DNA of 64,000 bases from positions 32,987 to 96,986 of the forward strand of contig CAJTDD010000006.1 of the NCBI GenBank assembly GCA_910574885.1, in the 5' to 3' direction. Both the position numbers and the translations under genes were made by a program. The notes beneath the pieces were generated by a model. That model was not told the origin of the DNA, made no database searches, and worked only from the letters and a program-made list of their open reading frames with translations. The DNA is from Lachnospiraceae bacterium. GTDB taxonomy: Bacteria > Bacillota > Clostridia > Lachnospirales > Lachnospiraceae. Of the stretch, positions 7,667-16,122 are shown piece after piece (within the stretch, counting starts at the first letter, position 1; each line of letters begins with the position of its first letter).

Positions 7667-9304
7667 GGTATTACCCCTTTCCCACAAAACTTTCCTTACT
7701 TCCTTGCCGTCAATATAAATCGGGAAGTTAAACTCTATCAACTTCAACGGCATTTTCGATTCTCCATTCGGATATATCTGAATTTCTTTAATGAGGTATG
7801 TGATAAGGTTTTTCTTCTCCTCATCACTCATTATAGCATATAACTTTCCAAAGTTCTGCATGATTTTGTAAACATTATCAAGCGTGATTGCTTCCATCTC
7901 AATGGAGCTTTTTCTTAATTTGGCATCTTCAATGCGTTCCTCCAACTCCACCATCGTATCATACAAAGCATCAAGCCTTAATGTCATATCATGGATTTTT
8001 CTTTCACGGAATCGGGCATCGACAGGAAGATTGTCAATCTCATTTTCCAGACGTGCCTTATTCAAATCCACTTCTTTCAGCTTATTTTCATAATTGGCAA
8101 GTTCTCTATCTACGACGCTTGTATCGGTCTGCACTCCAATTCGTTTTTCAATCTCTTTCGCAAAATAGGCATCGCTTACAAGCTCTTTTACCGCTTCTAC
8201 TACAAGTGGCTCAATGTCGATTTTCCTTAAAGATGCCTTGTAGTCACAATGACGCCCCCGCTCTTGCTTATTTCTTCCGCATATATAATAGTAGACTTCC
8301 TTATATGTGCCGTCTTTATTTGTCCATGCGTGTTTATTCGTATACATCGAACTACCGCAAAGGGGGCATTTCAAAACACCCGTCAGAAGATGCGACCTTT
8401 CTTTGCCAATTCTTGACGGCTGCTTGATTCCTGTTGCCAGACGTTTTGCATGGACTTTCTGCCAGAGTTCTTCACTGACAATCCCCTCATGCTGTCCGTC
8501 CTCTAAAATATAATCATCGGTATGAACCTGCTTATATTCGTTTTTTGTTCCTTTGACTTTTTCCCGTGTTCTTCTGCCATATGCAATTTTTCCGCAGTAA
8601 ACAGGGTTGTCTAATATCTGCCGTATTAAATGACTGCTCCATGTTTCTAACTTTCCATTCTGGCGGGGTATCTTCTTTATCCCTTGCAGATTAAGGTATT
8701 TTGCAACACCGCCAAGCCCTATGTCTGAATTTCCAAACTTATCAAATATAATTCGGATTGCTTCGGCTTCTTTTTCCTCTATTAAGAGATGGTTGTCTTT
8801 CAGATAATACCCATATGGGGCAAAACCGCCATTCCATCCGCCCTGCCTTGCTTTTTCCCTGCGTCCGTTCATGGTCTGCTCAATGATATTTTCCCTCTCA
8901 ATCTCTGCAACCGCTGACAGGACAGATATGAGCAGCTTTCCGCTTGTCTGGGATGAATCAATCCCCTCCTCAATGCAGATAAGGTTTATCCCATAGGACT
9001 GAACAAACTCCAATGAATTTAAAATGTCTGCCGCATTTCTCCCAAAACGTGAAAGTTTATAGACAAGGATATACTCTATTTCCAACCCGTTTTTTATGTC
9101 GGACAGCATTTTCTTAAATGCGGGTCGCCCCTCGATTGATTTCCCCGACTTTCCTGCATCTTCGTAGATGCCGACAACTTCCATTTCCTCACGGTCTGCA
9201 AACCGTTTCAAACTATTTTTCTGCCCCTCAAGGCTATATCCGTCAACCTGCATCTCTGTACTTACTCTTGGATACAGAACACATTTCTTCCCTTCTCTGT
9301 TCAT
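7541..9304 (-). CDS. Large serine recombinase 1 (ICE integrase/excisionase)
   Basis: A 587-aa TndX/TnpX-type recombinase expected to cut and rejoin att sites through a Ser-DNA link. The resolvase domain spans about 1-150 with catalytic Ser15 in Y-P-R-V-S-T and active-site arginines in S-R-F-G-R near 86-89. A recombinase domain follows, then a zinc ribbon (Cys313, 316, 342, 353) and a long coiled coil at about 380-460. GGAGG precedes the ATG. Residues 547-587, starting V-E-T-V, are encoded by the 7196-7666 repeat and resemble the RlmD C-terminus, so the gene probably borrows its 3' end from the integration site. Confidence 0.93.
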   Translation of the reverse strand: MNREGKKCVLYPRVSTEMQVDGYSLEGQKNSLKRFADREEMEVVGIYEDAGKSGKSIEGRPAFKKMLSDIKNGLEIEYILVYKLSRFGRNAADILNSLEFVQSYGINLICIEEGIDSSQTSGKLLISVLSAVAEIERENIIEQTMNGRREKARQGGWNGGFAPYGYYLKDNHLLIEEKEAEAIRIIFDKFGNSDIGLGGVAKYLNLQGIKKIPRQNGKLETWSSHLIRQILDNPVYCGKIAYGRRTREKVKGTKNEYKQVHTDDYILEDGQHEGIVSEELWQKVHAKRLATGIKQPSRIGKERSHLLTGVLKCPLCGSSMYTNKHAWTNKDGTYKEVYYYICGRNKQERGRHCDYKASLRKIDIEPLVVEAVKELVSDAYFAKEIEKRIGVQTDTSVVDRELANYENKLKEVDLNKARLENEIDNLPVDARFRERKIHDMTLRLDALYDTMVELEERIEDAKLRKSSIEMEAITLDNVYKIMQNFGKLYAIMSDEEKKNLITYLIKEIQIYPNGESKMPLKLIEFNFPIYIDGKEVRKVLWERGNTVETVCLLSNRKLKPDTYIKLSLDMEDYYRIKDAEKEKNKTS

Positions 9305-9355
9305 TCTAACACCTCCGATAATTTTGGAAAATGCGATATGTAAGGTTGCGTAAGC

Positions 9356-9505
9356 CTACGCAACACAATCCAGTTCCTGCAAAACAAATCTTCCGTATTT
9401 TTCAACTGCCTGCACCATAGCTTTTATAAAGACATCAAAGTTTTCCGCTTCGTCAGTTTTATTCTTTTGCTGTTCTGCATTATGAATTTCTTTGACATTT
9501 TCCAT
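9356..9505 (-). CDS. 49-aa protein between PemK and recombinase 1
   Basis: A short ORF beginning M-E-N-V-K-E-I-H, hydrophilic in its first half and ending with an amphipathic helix (V-Q-A-V-E-K-Y-G-R-F). GGAGG lies seven bases before the ATG, a strong argument that it is translated. It holds the same place as the SHOCT-like ORF at 62887-63045 beside recombinase 2. A recombination directionality factor is possible; there is no direct evidence. Confidence 0.6.
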   Translation of the reverse strand: MENVKEIHNAEQQKNKTDEAENFDVFIKAMVQAVEKYGRFVLQELDCVA

Positions 9506-9596
9506 CTATATACCTCCGCAAAGCTAAACGGCTGTATGCCATAAATTATATGGATACAGCCGCCATTTGACTAATGTGCAAATCCTCCCATTTCCA

Positions 9597-9974
9597 CTAA
9601 TTCGCACAATTACTTTCTGTACCATTTTTAAGTGAAATGCTAATGGCAAGAGCCTTATCAACCCTTGCCATCGTTTCAGCCGGCATCATTCCCATATACT
9701 GTTTCAGCCTTTTCTTATCTACTGTACGGATTTGTTCAAGCAGTACAACGGAATCCTTATCAAGCCCCTCAAAATCATTTACTGCGGTATGTGTCGGCAG
9801 TTTGGATTTTGTCTGCACCCTGCTCGTAATGGCTGCGATAATGACCGTCGGACTGTGCCTGTTACCTATATCATTGGAAATGATAAGTACGGGTCTTGTT
9901 CCGCCCTGTTCCGAGCCGACAACGGGATTAAGCTCTGCGTAGAAAATGTCGCCACGCTTAATAGTTCTATCCAT
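9597..9974 (-). CDS. PemK/MazF-family endoribonuclease toxin-like protein (copy 1)
   Basis: A 125-aa PemK/MazF-fold protein; characterised members cut mRNA at short motifs. I-K-R-G-D-I-F-Y-A-E-L-N-P at the start, [12 protein letters not shown] and I-I-A-A-I-T-S-R match the family core, including the conserved Arg and Thr. GGAGG precedes the ATG. No MazE-type antitoxin lies next to it; the 49-aa ORF downstream is the only candidate. A close paralogue at 63032-63415 sits in the same position before recombinase 2, so it travels as part of the recombination module. Confidence 0.88.
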   Translation of the reverse strand: MDRTIKRGDIFYAELNPVVGSEQGGTRPVLIISNDIGNRHSPTVIIAAITSRVQTKSKLPTHTAVNDFEGLDKDSVVLLEQIRTVDKKRLKQYMGMMPAETMARVDKALAISISLKNGTESNCAN

Positions 9975-10480
9975 AGTGTCTGACCTCCTATTTTGATTTA
10001 GGCAGGAATACCCTGCCTATGTAACAGCCAGACGCAAGGAAGCATTTAAGGTCGGGAGAATATAAAACAAACTCTGTTCCATTGACCGCCCTGCATCTGG
10101 CTTTATGATAGAAAGCATTTTCTATTTGTCCCCGACACCCCGAAAATGCTGATGCGTGATAACGCAAGGGAAATCACCAAACGGTCAGCAGCGAACTGAC
10201 GCCACGGGAATTGCACCCCAACTGTCGGTCTGACAGAGCCGCCCTCATTGCCTGCGGCGGTTTGGTTACCGCTCGGACTGTGACTGGACGGGAGTATCAT
10301 TGTCCTCTTTGTGGGTCATGGCGGAATCGGGAGCTGCCCGATATTTTCAGTCAGTATTTTTCGCTTGCCGCCTTTCGGCAGGTCATGGCGTACCGCTGCA
10401 CACGCTTATGCTCATTACAGCCACAAAGAGAATGTATTTGGTGAATGGGTATTCAGTTACCAAAGAACGGTGGGAAGCTC
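9975..10480 (-). ncRNA. Conserved ~480-nt leader of pemK, candidate structured RNA
   Basis: No convincing protein gene fills this stretch, yet it is repeated almost base for base at 63416-63910, again just upstream of a pemK gene. Several hairpins are visible, such as GCGT-gata-ACGC near 10152 and GTCAG-cagcgaa-CTGAC near 10181. A terminator isolates it from the sigma factor gene upstream. It could be a 5' leader controlling pemK and recombinase expression, a separate RNA, or a DNA site such as a recombination or transfer region. The strand is inferred from the pemK orientation. A 65-codon frame inside it (10103-10300) is kept in both copies but lacks a clear ribosome site. Confidence 0.5.
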
Positions 10481-10489
10481 ATAAAAAAG

Positions 10490-10523
10490 CCCCCTCACTT
10501 TTCCAAAGGAAAAAGTGAGGGGG
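10490..10523 (-). terminator. Rho-independent terminator after the sigma factor gene
   Basis: A 15-base-pair stem of CCCCCTCACTTTTCC type with a three-base loop, followed on the minus strand by a run of T at 10489-10484. It ends the sigma factor transcript, so the pemK leader must start from its own promoter. Confidence 0.9.
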
Positions 10524-10540
10524 TTGAGCGGAATAATTTT

Positions 10541-11050
10541 CTATTTTTCCAGAATTTTTTTGAGCTTAGCTAATATTCTCCGTTTTCGGTCATTGATTGT
10601 CTTTTGCGGAATGCCCGAAATATTTGACCATTCCCTTTCTGACAAGTCTTGAAAAAAGATAGCATTCACCAAGTTTTGCTCATCTTCCGACAGCATAGCA
10701 AGAGCAGAACGCAGCTTGTCCAACATCATCCTATGGACAACGGTTTCCGCAACATTCACCTCTCCATCAGCGATGAAATCAATACTGTTGTCATCGTCAC
10801 TTTCAAAAGCTTCTAAGGATAACAGGCTGTTATCTGCATCGAGTTTTTTCAGATAACGCCAACGCTCCTTGTCACGATAAAACTCAATATAATGTGCCTG
10901 TTCCGTTTCAATCAGACAGCCCTGCACGGGAATAAAGAGCTTGTCCGCATAAGCCCTGTCCGTTTCTCTGCGGTTGCAAAATTCCTTATAGGATAACTCT
11001 GTGTAGCTGCCACTTTCTTTGATATATACCTTTCTTGGTGCGTATTTCAC
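10541..11050 (-). CDS. Sigma-70-like factor of conjugative elements
   Basis: A 169-aa protein of the ICE sigma-factor-like family (comparable to Tn916 Orf7). It starts at GTG 11050 (K-Y-A-P-R-K-V), eight bases after GGAGG; longer readings lack a ribosome site. The C-terminal part (about 115-169) contains a region 4-like helix-turn-helix: L-S-E-D-E-Q, L-S-E-R-E-W and an I-P-Q-K-T-I-N-D-R-K-R recognition helix. It probably directs transcription of excision or transfer genes. A strong terminator follows. Confidence 0.82.
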   Translation of the reverse strand: MKYAPRKVYIKESGSYTELSYKEFCNRRETDRAYADKLFIPVQGCLIETEQAHYIEFYRDKERWRYLKKLDADNSLLSLEAFESDDDNSIDFIADGEVNVAETVVHRMMLDKLRSALAMLSEDEQNLVNAIFFQDLSEREWSNISGIPQKTINDRKRRILAKLKKILEK

Positions 11051-11462
11051 CGTAAGTACCTCCAATCTGAATTTTTTTGAAAATCCAGATTGGCAGGCGG
11101 TGAACGGCATCCAACGCCAGAAACTGCCTTACGACGTATTCCTGCAAAAATCGACAAAAGAAAAACCGCAAAGGTTGTTATACCTTTACGGTTTATAGAT
11201 ATTTTAATTCCAATATGTAGAGATTTAACTTCTACTTGTTGGGTGCAAAGCCCCCTTGTACTGAAACAAATTTTTTTAACGGGTTATCCGCCCATCTTTT
11301 ATATAATATATGTAAATGGAAGTCGCTATTTGCAGACAAGAAAAATCCCTCCAAACTTCAAAAAGCGAAGTCGGAGAGATTTCAAAGCATGGCAAATCAG
11401 CTCACCGAAACATCGTTTTTTTTATTCGGCGGGCTTGTCCTACCTATGGTTATATAAAAATA
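11051..11462. other. Noncoding spacer with a minus-strand terminator
   Basis: About 410 bases without a convincing gene. A stem at 11165-11192 (ACCGCAAAGG with ACCTTTACGG) followed by T on the minus strand looks like a terminator, a backup to the KTR hairpin at 11463-11500. A weaker dyad AAATC-CTCC/GGAG-GATTT lies at 11342-11383. The sigma factor promoter must be in the first 100 bases on the minus strand; I could not fix it. Confidence 0.55.
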
Positions 11463-11500
11463 AAGCCGATAAACTGTGATTTCTCACAAGTTTATCGGCT
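11463..11500 (-). terminator. KTR hairpin 1
   Basis: AGCCGATAAAC and TGTGA pair with their complements around a TTTC loop, a 16-pair stem with one bulge. The right arm, read on the minus strand, encodes the last codons and stop of KTR gene 1. Near copies stand at the end of the other four KTR genes. Confidence 0.85.
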
Positions 11501-11690
11501 CTGCATCTAAAGTGTCTGGCTCTTTAATGACTGTTACTTGTAAATTTGTTACTTCTATCAATGTTTCCTGCTTACATTTTGGACAGTAAATGGGAAAATT
11601 CTTGAGTTCTGTATCTTCCCTTATTTTTAGTCTTGTTTTATTTCCGCAGACAGGACATAACAGCCACTCTGCGTTACCTGCTACTCCCAT
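11484..11690 (-). CDS. Cysteine-rich KTR protein 1
   Basis: A 68-aa Cys_rich_KTR protein: W-L-L-C-P-V-C-G-N-K-T-R, then Y-C-P-K-C-K, four Cys set like a zinc ribbon, and a tail V-I-K-E-P-D-T-L-D-A-E-P. The start overlaps the ABC permease stop by ten bases, so it is translated with that gene. Such ORFs are typical passengers after resistance genes in Firmicutes ICEs; no function is known. Its last codons form the terminator hairpin. Confidence 0.85.
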   Translation of the reverse strand: MGVAGNAEWLLCPVCGNKTRLKIREDTELKNFPIYCPKCKQETLIEVTNLQVTVIKEPDTLDAEPINL

Positions 11691-12424
11691 TTAAAAAAGC
11701 GAAGGGACACTCCAATACAAATGGCAGCAAGTACCGCCATAACAATAATTGGAACAAAGACGTTTTCTATTGGAAGTCCTAATGAAGCAGCTTTCAATAG
11801 TTTTATTCCCTGTGTCAATGGCAGAATATCCGCTACCTTTTGTAATGCACTCGGCATTACCTCATATGGCAGGGTTGCTCCAGAAAAAATAAGCATCGGG
11901 AAGTATAACAGGCTTGCTATCACGCTGGCTGTCTGGGAGTTCGGGGAAATCCCGCCTACCATCATGCCAATGCTGAATATCGACAACATAACTAATAGAT
12001 AGCCACCGAGAAAAGCAATCACAGAACCGCCCATATGAAATCCCAAAAAAAATACCGAAACAATATAAAGCAGTATAAGCGATGCCACGGAATAAATTGT
12101 GTAAATCGCAACCTGCACCGCTAAAATCATCGCAGGGCTGACAGGGGTAACTTTAAAACGCTTCAATATCTTTCTACTTCGATAATCAGACACCACAAGG
12201 GGCAGTCCCATAACACCGCCTGCACAAATCGCAATCGTTGTCAAAGCTCCAAAGGACTGTTCCAGAAACGTGTACGCCGCACCGGGGGAAGCAGGCTTAT
12301 TACCATAAATAACGCCTAGTATAATCAAGACTACAAGCGGGATGCAGATTGCAAATATGACCATGTTCATATCACGCAGGGAAAGTTTCATCTCATTTTT
12401 CAGCATTGTTTTAAATGTTTTCAT
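11681..12424 (-). CDS. ABC-2 type transporter permease
   Basis: A 247-aa membrane protein with about six hydrophobic segments, typical of ABC-2 permeases that export peptides, antibiotics or lipids with a separate ATPase. The ATG at 12424 (AGGAGG nine bases before) is preferred to a longer frame. It overlaps the end of the ATPase gene by 14 bases and the start of KTR 1 by ten, so ATPase, permease and KTR form one operon. Family knowledge suggests antibiotic or bacteriocin export; the substrate is unknown. Confidence 0.85.
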   Translation of the reverse strand: MKTFKTMLKNEMKLSLRDMNMVIFAICIPLVVLIILGVIYGNKPASPGAAYTFLEQSFGALTTIAICAGGVMGLPLVVSDYRSRKILKRFKVTPVSPAMILAVQVAIYTIYSVASLILLYIVSVFFLGFHMGGSVIAFLGGYLLVMLSIFSIGMMVGGISPNSQTASVIASLLYFPMLIFSGATLPYEVMPSALQKVADILPLTQGIKLLKAASLGLPIENVFVPIIVMAVLAAICIGVSLRFFKWE

Positions 12425-13145
12425 TATCGCATACCTCCTCATCAGAATACCACAAATACGCATCTTCAAATTTGTCATACGGACTGCCTGCAATGGCTTC
12501 TTCTACGGTTCCATAAAAGACAGATTTTCCTTTTTTAAGTATGCATACCCAGTCGCACAATGCCTCTACCTCGTCCATAAAATGTGAAGTCAGAAAAATT
12601 GTTAATCCTTTTTCTTTGAGGTCAGATAAGATTTTCCATACCTCCCGTCTGGCTTTTGCATCAAGCCCTGTCGTCAGCTCATCCAGAAAAACAACTTTAG
12701 GCTGTGGTATCAGAGCTAAAACAATAAACAGCTTTTGCCGCTGTCCTCCAGAAAGCTCCTTGACCATGCTTTTTGCTTTATCGAAAATACCAAATTGTTT
12801 CAGAAGCTCCCCATAGTCTGCGGCATTCCGATAGAGTGACTGCGTTACCTCGCATAATTCAGCAACCGTCACTTTGTCTTGGTAATTCGCTTCTTGTAAT
12901 TGCACGCCGACATTTTCAAAAAGCTGTTTCCTTTGCAGGAGCGGGTTCATCCCTAAAATAGAAACCGTGCCTGCATCGAATTTCCTTGTGCCTAACATAC
13001 ATTCAATCGTAGTGCTTTTTCCTGCACCGTTCGCTCCAAGCAGCCCAAAAACCGTCCCCTGCGTGACTGACAAATCCAGCCCCTGCACGGCAGTCAGTCC
13101 GCCATATGATTTTGAGAGCTGCTTTACACTGATGATTTCATTCAT
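12411..13145 (-). CDS. ABC transporter ATP-binding protein
   Basis: A 244-aa ATPase partner of the downstream permease. Walker A G-A-N-G-A-G-K-S is at 37-44, the signature L-S-G-G-Q at 132-136, Walker B V-V-F-L-D-E at 152-157 and the switch His about 186. The Q-loop lies in V-G-V-Q-L-Q-E. It resembles CcmA/DrrA-type exporters tied to drug and bacteriocin resistance. AAAGGAGG precedes the ATG. It is the second gene of the MerR-ATPase-permease-KTR operon. Confidence 0.92.
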   Translation of the reverse strand: MNEIISVKQLSKSYGGLTAVQGLDLSVTQGTVFGLLGANGAGKSTTIECMLGTRKFDAGTVSILGMNPLLQRKQLFENVGVQLQEANYQDKVTVAELCEVTQSLYRNAADYGELLKQFGIFDKAKSMVKELSGGQRQKLFIVLALIPQPKVVFLDELTTGLDAKARREVWKILSDLKEKGLTIFLTSHFMDEVEALCDWVCILKKGKSVFYGTVEEAIAGSPYDKFEDAYLWYSDEEVCDNENI

Positions 13146-13218
13146 CTGTCTTATCCTCCTTTTGCTGTTGTGGCTCTTATCTTAACAGCTAAAAAAAGGT
13201 TGGTGTTAAAATGTAGGG

Positions 13219-13962
13219 TTAAGAAAATTCCTTTTTCATATCGGTAAGAATCTCTATCATCTTTTCTGCATTTTTTTCGGCTGCCTGCAATGATACAATC
13301 AGCCTGTCGCAAACGGAAATAATATCGGTGTCCTCTTTCGGCGTGTTCAGCACCTGTTCAATATTTGCCTGCGGATTATGCTCAAGGGCATTCAGCATCC
13401 GCAGGATTGCTTCTAATGAGTAATTGGCACAACGGAGTGACCGTATTATCTTTAGCCGCTCAATATCCTCGCCTGTATAGAAGCGGTATCCGTTCTGTTT
13501 CCGTTTTACCCGAAGCAAACCGTTCAATTCCCAATTTCTAAGTGTATCCATAGAAATATCCAGATACTCTGAGACTTCCTTTCGTTTTAAACAAAGGGAT
13601 TGTTCCGCCGACCTGCCAGATAAAATCTGCCTTGCAATCTGAATCGCTTCCTCGGCGTTGGTTTGCTCTTTCTGTATTTGGTTTCGGTATTCCTCCGCCA
13701 AACAAAGAGCCTTATCAAAATCGCCTTTTGCAGAAATCTTGACAGTTTCTACAATCTTTTTCCTTAGTCCGTTCTGAAGCACCTCTATTTGAAAAGCAAT
13801 GCGGGCAAGCCGAAGTTGTTCAATATGGAAATCTGTAAACACTCGGTAACCGTTCGGCTTCCGTTTCGCTTCTGGTATCAGTCCCCATTCCTCATACATC
13901 CGTACTGTATTTGGATGTATGCCAATGATTTTTGCCACTTCCGAAGTCTTATATGTATTCAC
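13219..13962 (-). CDS. MerR-family regulator with two HTH domains
   Basis: A 247-aa regulator with two MerR-type DNA-binding domains, at about 5-70 (Y-K-T-S-E-V-A...N-T-V-R-M-Y-E) and 122-190 (L-K-R-K-E-V...D-T-L-R-N-W-E-L), separated by a helical stretch. This tandem layout recurs in clostridial regulators beside ABC exporters. The start is GTG at 13962 after GGGAGGTG. It lies 73 bases upstream of the ATPase on the same strand, so it likely controls its own operon in response to the exported drug. Confidence 0.88.
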   Translation of the reverse strand: MNTYKTSEVAKIIGIHPNTVRMYEEWGLIPEAKRKPNGYRVFTDFHIEQLRLARIAFQIEVLQNGLRKKIVETVKISAKGDFDKALCLAEEYRNQIQKEQTNAEEAIQIARQILSGRSAEQSLCLKRKEVSEYLDISMDTLRNWELNGLLRVKRKQNGYRFYTGEDIERLKIIRSLRCANYSLEAILRMLNALEHNPQANIEQVLNTPKEDTDIISVCDRLIVSLQAAEKNAEKMIEILTDMKKEFS

Positions 13963-13992
13963 GAAAAATCACCTCCCATATGCCAATCTTAT

Positions 13993-14009
13993 CATACTGT
14001 AAAAGTATG
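13993..14009. promoter_or_regulatory. Dyad CATACT-N5-AGTATG upstream of the MerR gene
   Basis: A perfect six-base inverted repeat about 30 bases upstream of the MerR GTG start, where MerR regulators normally bind in a long promoter spacer. A TAAGAT-like -10 follows on the minus strand. Candidate operator. Confidence 0.5.
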
Positions 14010-14067
14010 GTGTTATAGTGGAAGGTTTATTCTATCAGAATTTCTCTGTATCTACAAATATACAAAA

Positions 14068-14101
14068 ACCGAAAATCTGTGATTTTTCACAAGTTCATCG
14101 G
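14068..14101 (-). terminator. KTR hairpin 2
   Basis: An imperfect stem (CCGA..TGTGA / TCACA..TCGG) at the end of KTR gene 2, followed on the minus strand by TTTTTG. It is the most degenerate of the five KTR hairpins. Confidence 0.65.
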
Positions 14102-14281
14102 CTCTGCGTCTAAAGCGTCTGGCTCTTTGATGACCGTTACTTGTAAATTCTTTGCTGAAATTAGACTTTCTTTTTTACATTTAGGACAGTATAACGGAAA
14201 GTTAATTAAAATTGTTTTGGGCTTAATTCTATTTCTGGTTTTGTTCCCACATATGGGACACATTATCCATTCATCTTTCAT
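14087..14281 (-). CDS. Cysteine-rich KTR protein 2
   Basis: A 64-aa KTR-family protein with W-I-M-C-P-I-C-G-N-K-T-R and Y-C-P-K-C-K Cys pairs and the tail A-L-D-A-E-P-M-N-L. The ATG at 14281 is inside the 3' end of the S66 peptidase gene (11-base overlap), so it is the second gene of that unit. It is the second of five paralogues between 11.4 and 21 kb. Confidence 0.82.
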   Translation of the reverse strand: MKDEWIMCPICGNKTRNRIKPKTILINFPLYCPKCKKESLISAKNLQVTVIKEPDALDAEPMNL

Positions 14282-15350
14282 CTCTAACCTCCCCATTACG
14301 AGAACGCAAATCACGTTCTATAGGGCTTTCAATAACAGTCAGCTTTTTTTGACTGCAATCTATCTGTGCCATTACACCATAGGGCAAAATGCTGACAGGT
14401 GATGTATGACCAAAATTAACATTATACAGAATAGGAAGATTCGGCTGATTAGCTTCGTTACAAATCACTGTTTTATATATTTGTTTATACTCATCATAAT
14501 AACGCTCATCTAGCGGTTTTCCTACTATAATTCCATTCAACTTGTCTATGATTCCTTGAGCAGCTAGATTTCTTAAAAAATAACAGACTTCATTTGGAAC
14601 AGGGTAATCCTCCCCCGTTTCTAAAAAAAGTATTTTCCCCTCCCATTCTGACGGTTCTAGCCATAGCTCTGTCCCAATAATCATTTTAAAAACGCCCAAA
14701 CAACCCCCTATTAGTTCCCCTGTTGCGATTCCTGTGCCTTGCAATACCTCAAAGCCATGATTGTCATGCTGCATTTTCCGCCGCACATTTTGATTTTTCA
14801 TGTTCGACCAATCTAAAAATTCAGACGTCCATTTGGGACTTGGTGCAATATCTATACTTTGCGAAACATGAAATAAAGTTCTTCTTATACTGTCTATTGT
14901 ATATTCGTGCATTTGTTTATTCTCTGCAAACTCTACTAATACGCACGGACCGTAAAAAGACACTAATCCTGCTTTATACATCATAAAATGATTGACCGTC
15001 GAATCTGAATACCCCATAAAGATTTTAGGATTTTTTCGGATAGTATCATAGTTGATATAGGGCAACAAACGGATACTGTCATCTCCGCCAATCATGCAGA
15101 TAATCCCCTTTATTTTAGGGTCTTGAAAAGCCTGCATTAAGTCCTCCGCTCTTTTTTCTGGATGATTTTTTAGAAATTCACTTCCTTTGAGTGCATTTGG
15201 CATCGTAATTACCTTTAATCTGAATATCTTTTCCAATCTCTCTTTACCCAGTAAATACCGATAATAAAACATATCATCTCCGCCCATCCCTGAAGAAAGT
15301 GAAACGATTGCAACAGTATCTCCATATTTTAATGCTTTAGGCTTAATCAT
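14271..15350 (-). CDS. S66 family LD-carboxypeptidase / MccF-like protein
   Basis: A 359-aa member of peptidase family S66, which includes LD-carboxypeptidases and MccF, the enzyme that detoxifies microcin C. The nucleophile is Ser115 in G-Y-S-D-S-T; I-G-G-D-D-S lies just before. A lone S66 gene in mobile cargo, followed by KTR and divergent from a Crp-type regulator, suggests self-immunity or resistance to a peptide-nucleotide antibiotic rather than cell-wall recycling. That role is inferred. GGGAGG precedes the ATG. Confidence 0.85.
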   Translation of the reverse strand: MIKPKALKYGDTVAIVSLSSGMGGDDMFYYRYLLGKERLEKIFRLKVITMPNALKGSEFLKNHPEKRAEDLMQAFQDPKIKGIICMIGGDDSIRLLPYINYDTIRKNPKIFMGYSDSTVNHFMMYKAGLVSFYGPCVLVEFAENKQMHEYTIDSIRRTLFHVSQSIDIAPSPKWTSEFLDWSNMKNQNVRRKMQHDNHGFEVLQGTGIATGELIGGCLGVFKMIIGTELWLEPSEWEGKILFLETGEDYPVPNEVCYFLRNLAAQGIIDKLNGIIVGKPLDERYYDEYKQIYKTVICNEANQPNLPILYNVNFGHTSPVSILPYGVMAQIDCSQKKLTVIESPIERDLRSRNGEVRDER

Positions 15351-15375
15351 AAAATCCTCCCTTAACCAGATTGTC

Positions 15376-15425
15376 TTGACAGCAGTATATCATATTGCTA
15401 TTCTCTATATATAGGTCAGTTGACC
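15376..15425 (+). promoter_or_regulatory. Promoter and candidate operator of the Crp-type gene
   Basis: TTGACA (15376-15381), a 17-base spacer and TATTCT (15399-15404) make a good plus-strand promoter. A short dyad GGTCA-gt-TGACC at 15414-15425 overlaps the expected start of transcription and may be an operator. Confidence 0.6.
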
Positions 15426-15445
15426 CAACCAGAAAGGATACGCCA

Positions 15446-16081
15446 ATGAAAACCACTCTATTCTCATGTATGCCTAACAACATAAAATCAAGGCTATTGG
15501 AGCGTCAATATGATTCCGGCAGTTCAATATTGTTAGCAGATAATGAAAATAATTATGTTTATTTTCTATGTGAAGGTTTTGCCGAAGCATATATACAGAA
15601 TCTTCAAGGCTCAATAGCAACGATTTATACCTATACGCCTGATAGTGTATTCGGAGAAGTAGAGCCATTTTATCAAGGATTAAAACCTGTGAGCATAATC
15701 GCCATTACAACTTGCAAAGTCTTAATGTTACACAAAAGTGATTACATTGAATGGCTAAAAAGCGACTTTAAAGCGGTTTCTGTCCTTATTTCCATTTTGG
15801 CTGAAAAACTCGCAACAAACAGTATGCGGATAGAGGAAATATCACTTATGAATGTACAGGAGCGAGTTTTAAGGCGAATTGCCATTCACGCATATGGTAA
15901 CCGACTTCATCTACTTACTAAACAACAAATTTCTTTAGAAGCCAATACCCCGATTAGGAGCGTCAATAGAGCCATTAAAAAATGTGAAGATGCAGGCTTA
16001 TTTATATACAAAAATGGCTATTTTGAAATCTTAAACGAAAAAGCTGTTATGCAGTTTTTACCGCCACTACTTCAAAAATAA
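15446..16081 (+). CDS. Crp/Fnr-family transcriptional regulator
   Basis: A 211-aa regulator with an N-terminal cyclic-nucleotide-like sensor fold (about 10-125; I-L-L-A-D-N-E-N-N-Y-V-Y-F and S-V-F-G-E-V-E-P) and a C-terminal winged helix ending T-P-I-R-S-V-N-R-A-I-K. Typical cAMP-binding residues are not obvious. The ATG at 15446, eight bases after AAAGGA, is preferred to a longer frame. It diverges from the S66 gene and probably controls it. Its 3' end shares a two-way hairpin with KTR gene 3. Confidence 0.85.
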   Translation: MKTTLFSCMPNNIKSRLLERQYDSGSSILLADNENNYVYFLCEGFAEAYIQNLQGSIATIYTYTPDSVFGEVEPFYQGLKPVSIIAITTCKVLMLHKSDYIEWLKSDFKAVSVLISILAEKLATNSMRIEEISLMNVQERVLRRIAIHAYGNRLHLLTKQQISLEANTPIRSVNRAIKKCEDAGLFIYKNGYFEILNEKAVMQFLPPLLQK

Positions 16082-16084
16082 AAA

Positions 16085-16122
16085 GAGCCGATGATCTGTG
16101 AGGTCACACGTTCATCGGCTCT
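16085..16122. terminator. KTR hairpin 3 (bidirectional)
   Basis: GAGCCGATGA pairs with TCATCGGCTC and GTGA with TCAC inside. It starts four bases after the stop of the plus-strand Crp gene and covers the stop of minus-strand KTR 3, so it can end both transcripts. Confidence 0.8.

Noticed and set aside
9597..9974. PemK with an adjacent classical antitoxin
   Set aside because: No MazE/PemI-type gene is present on either side; only a small ORF of unknown type follows, so no toxin-antitoxin pair is claimed.
10211..10518. Plus-strand ORFs in the pemK leader, also present in copy 2
   Set aside because: No ribosome sites, and their ends differ between copies. Treated as chance frames in a conserved noncoding region.
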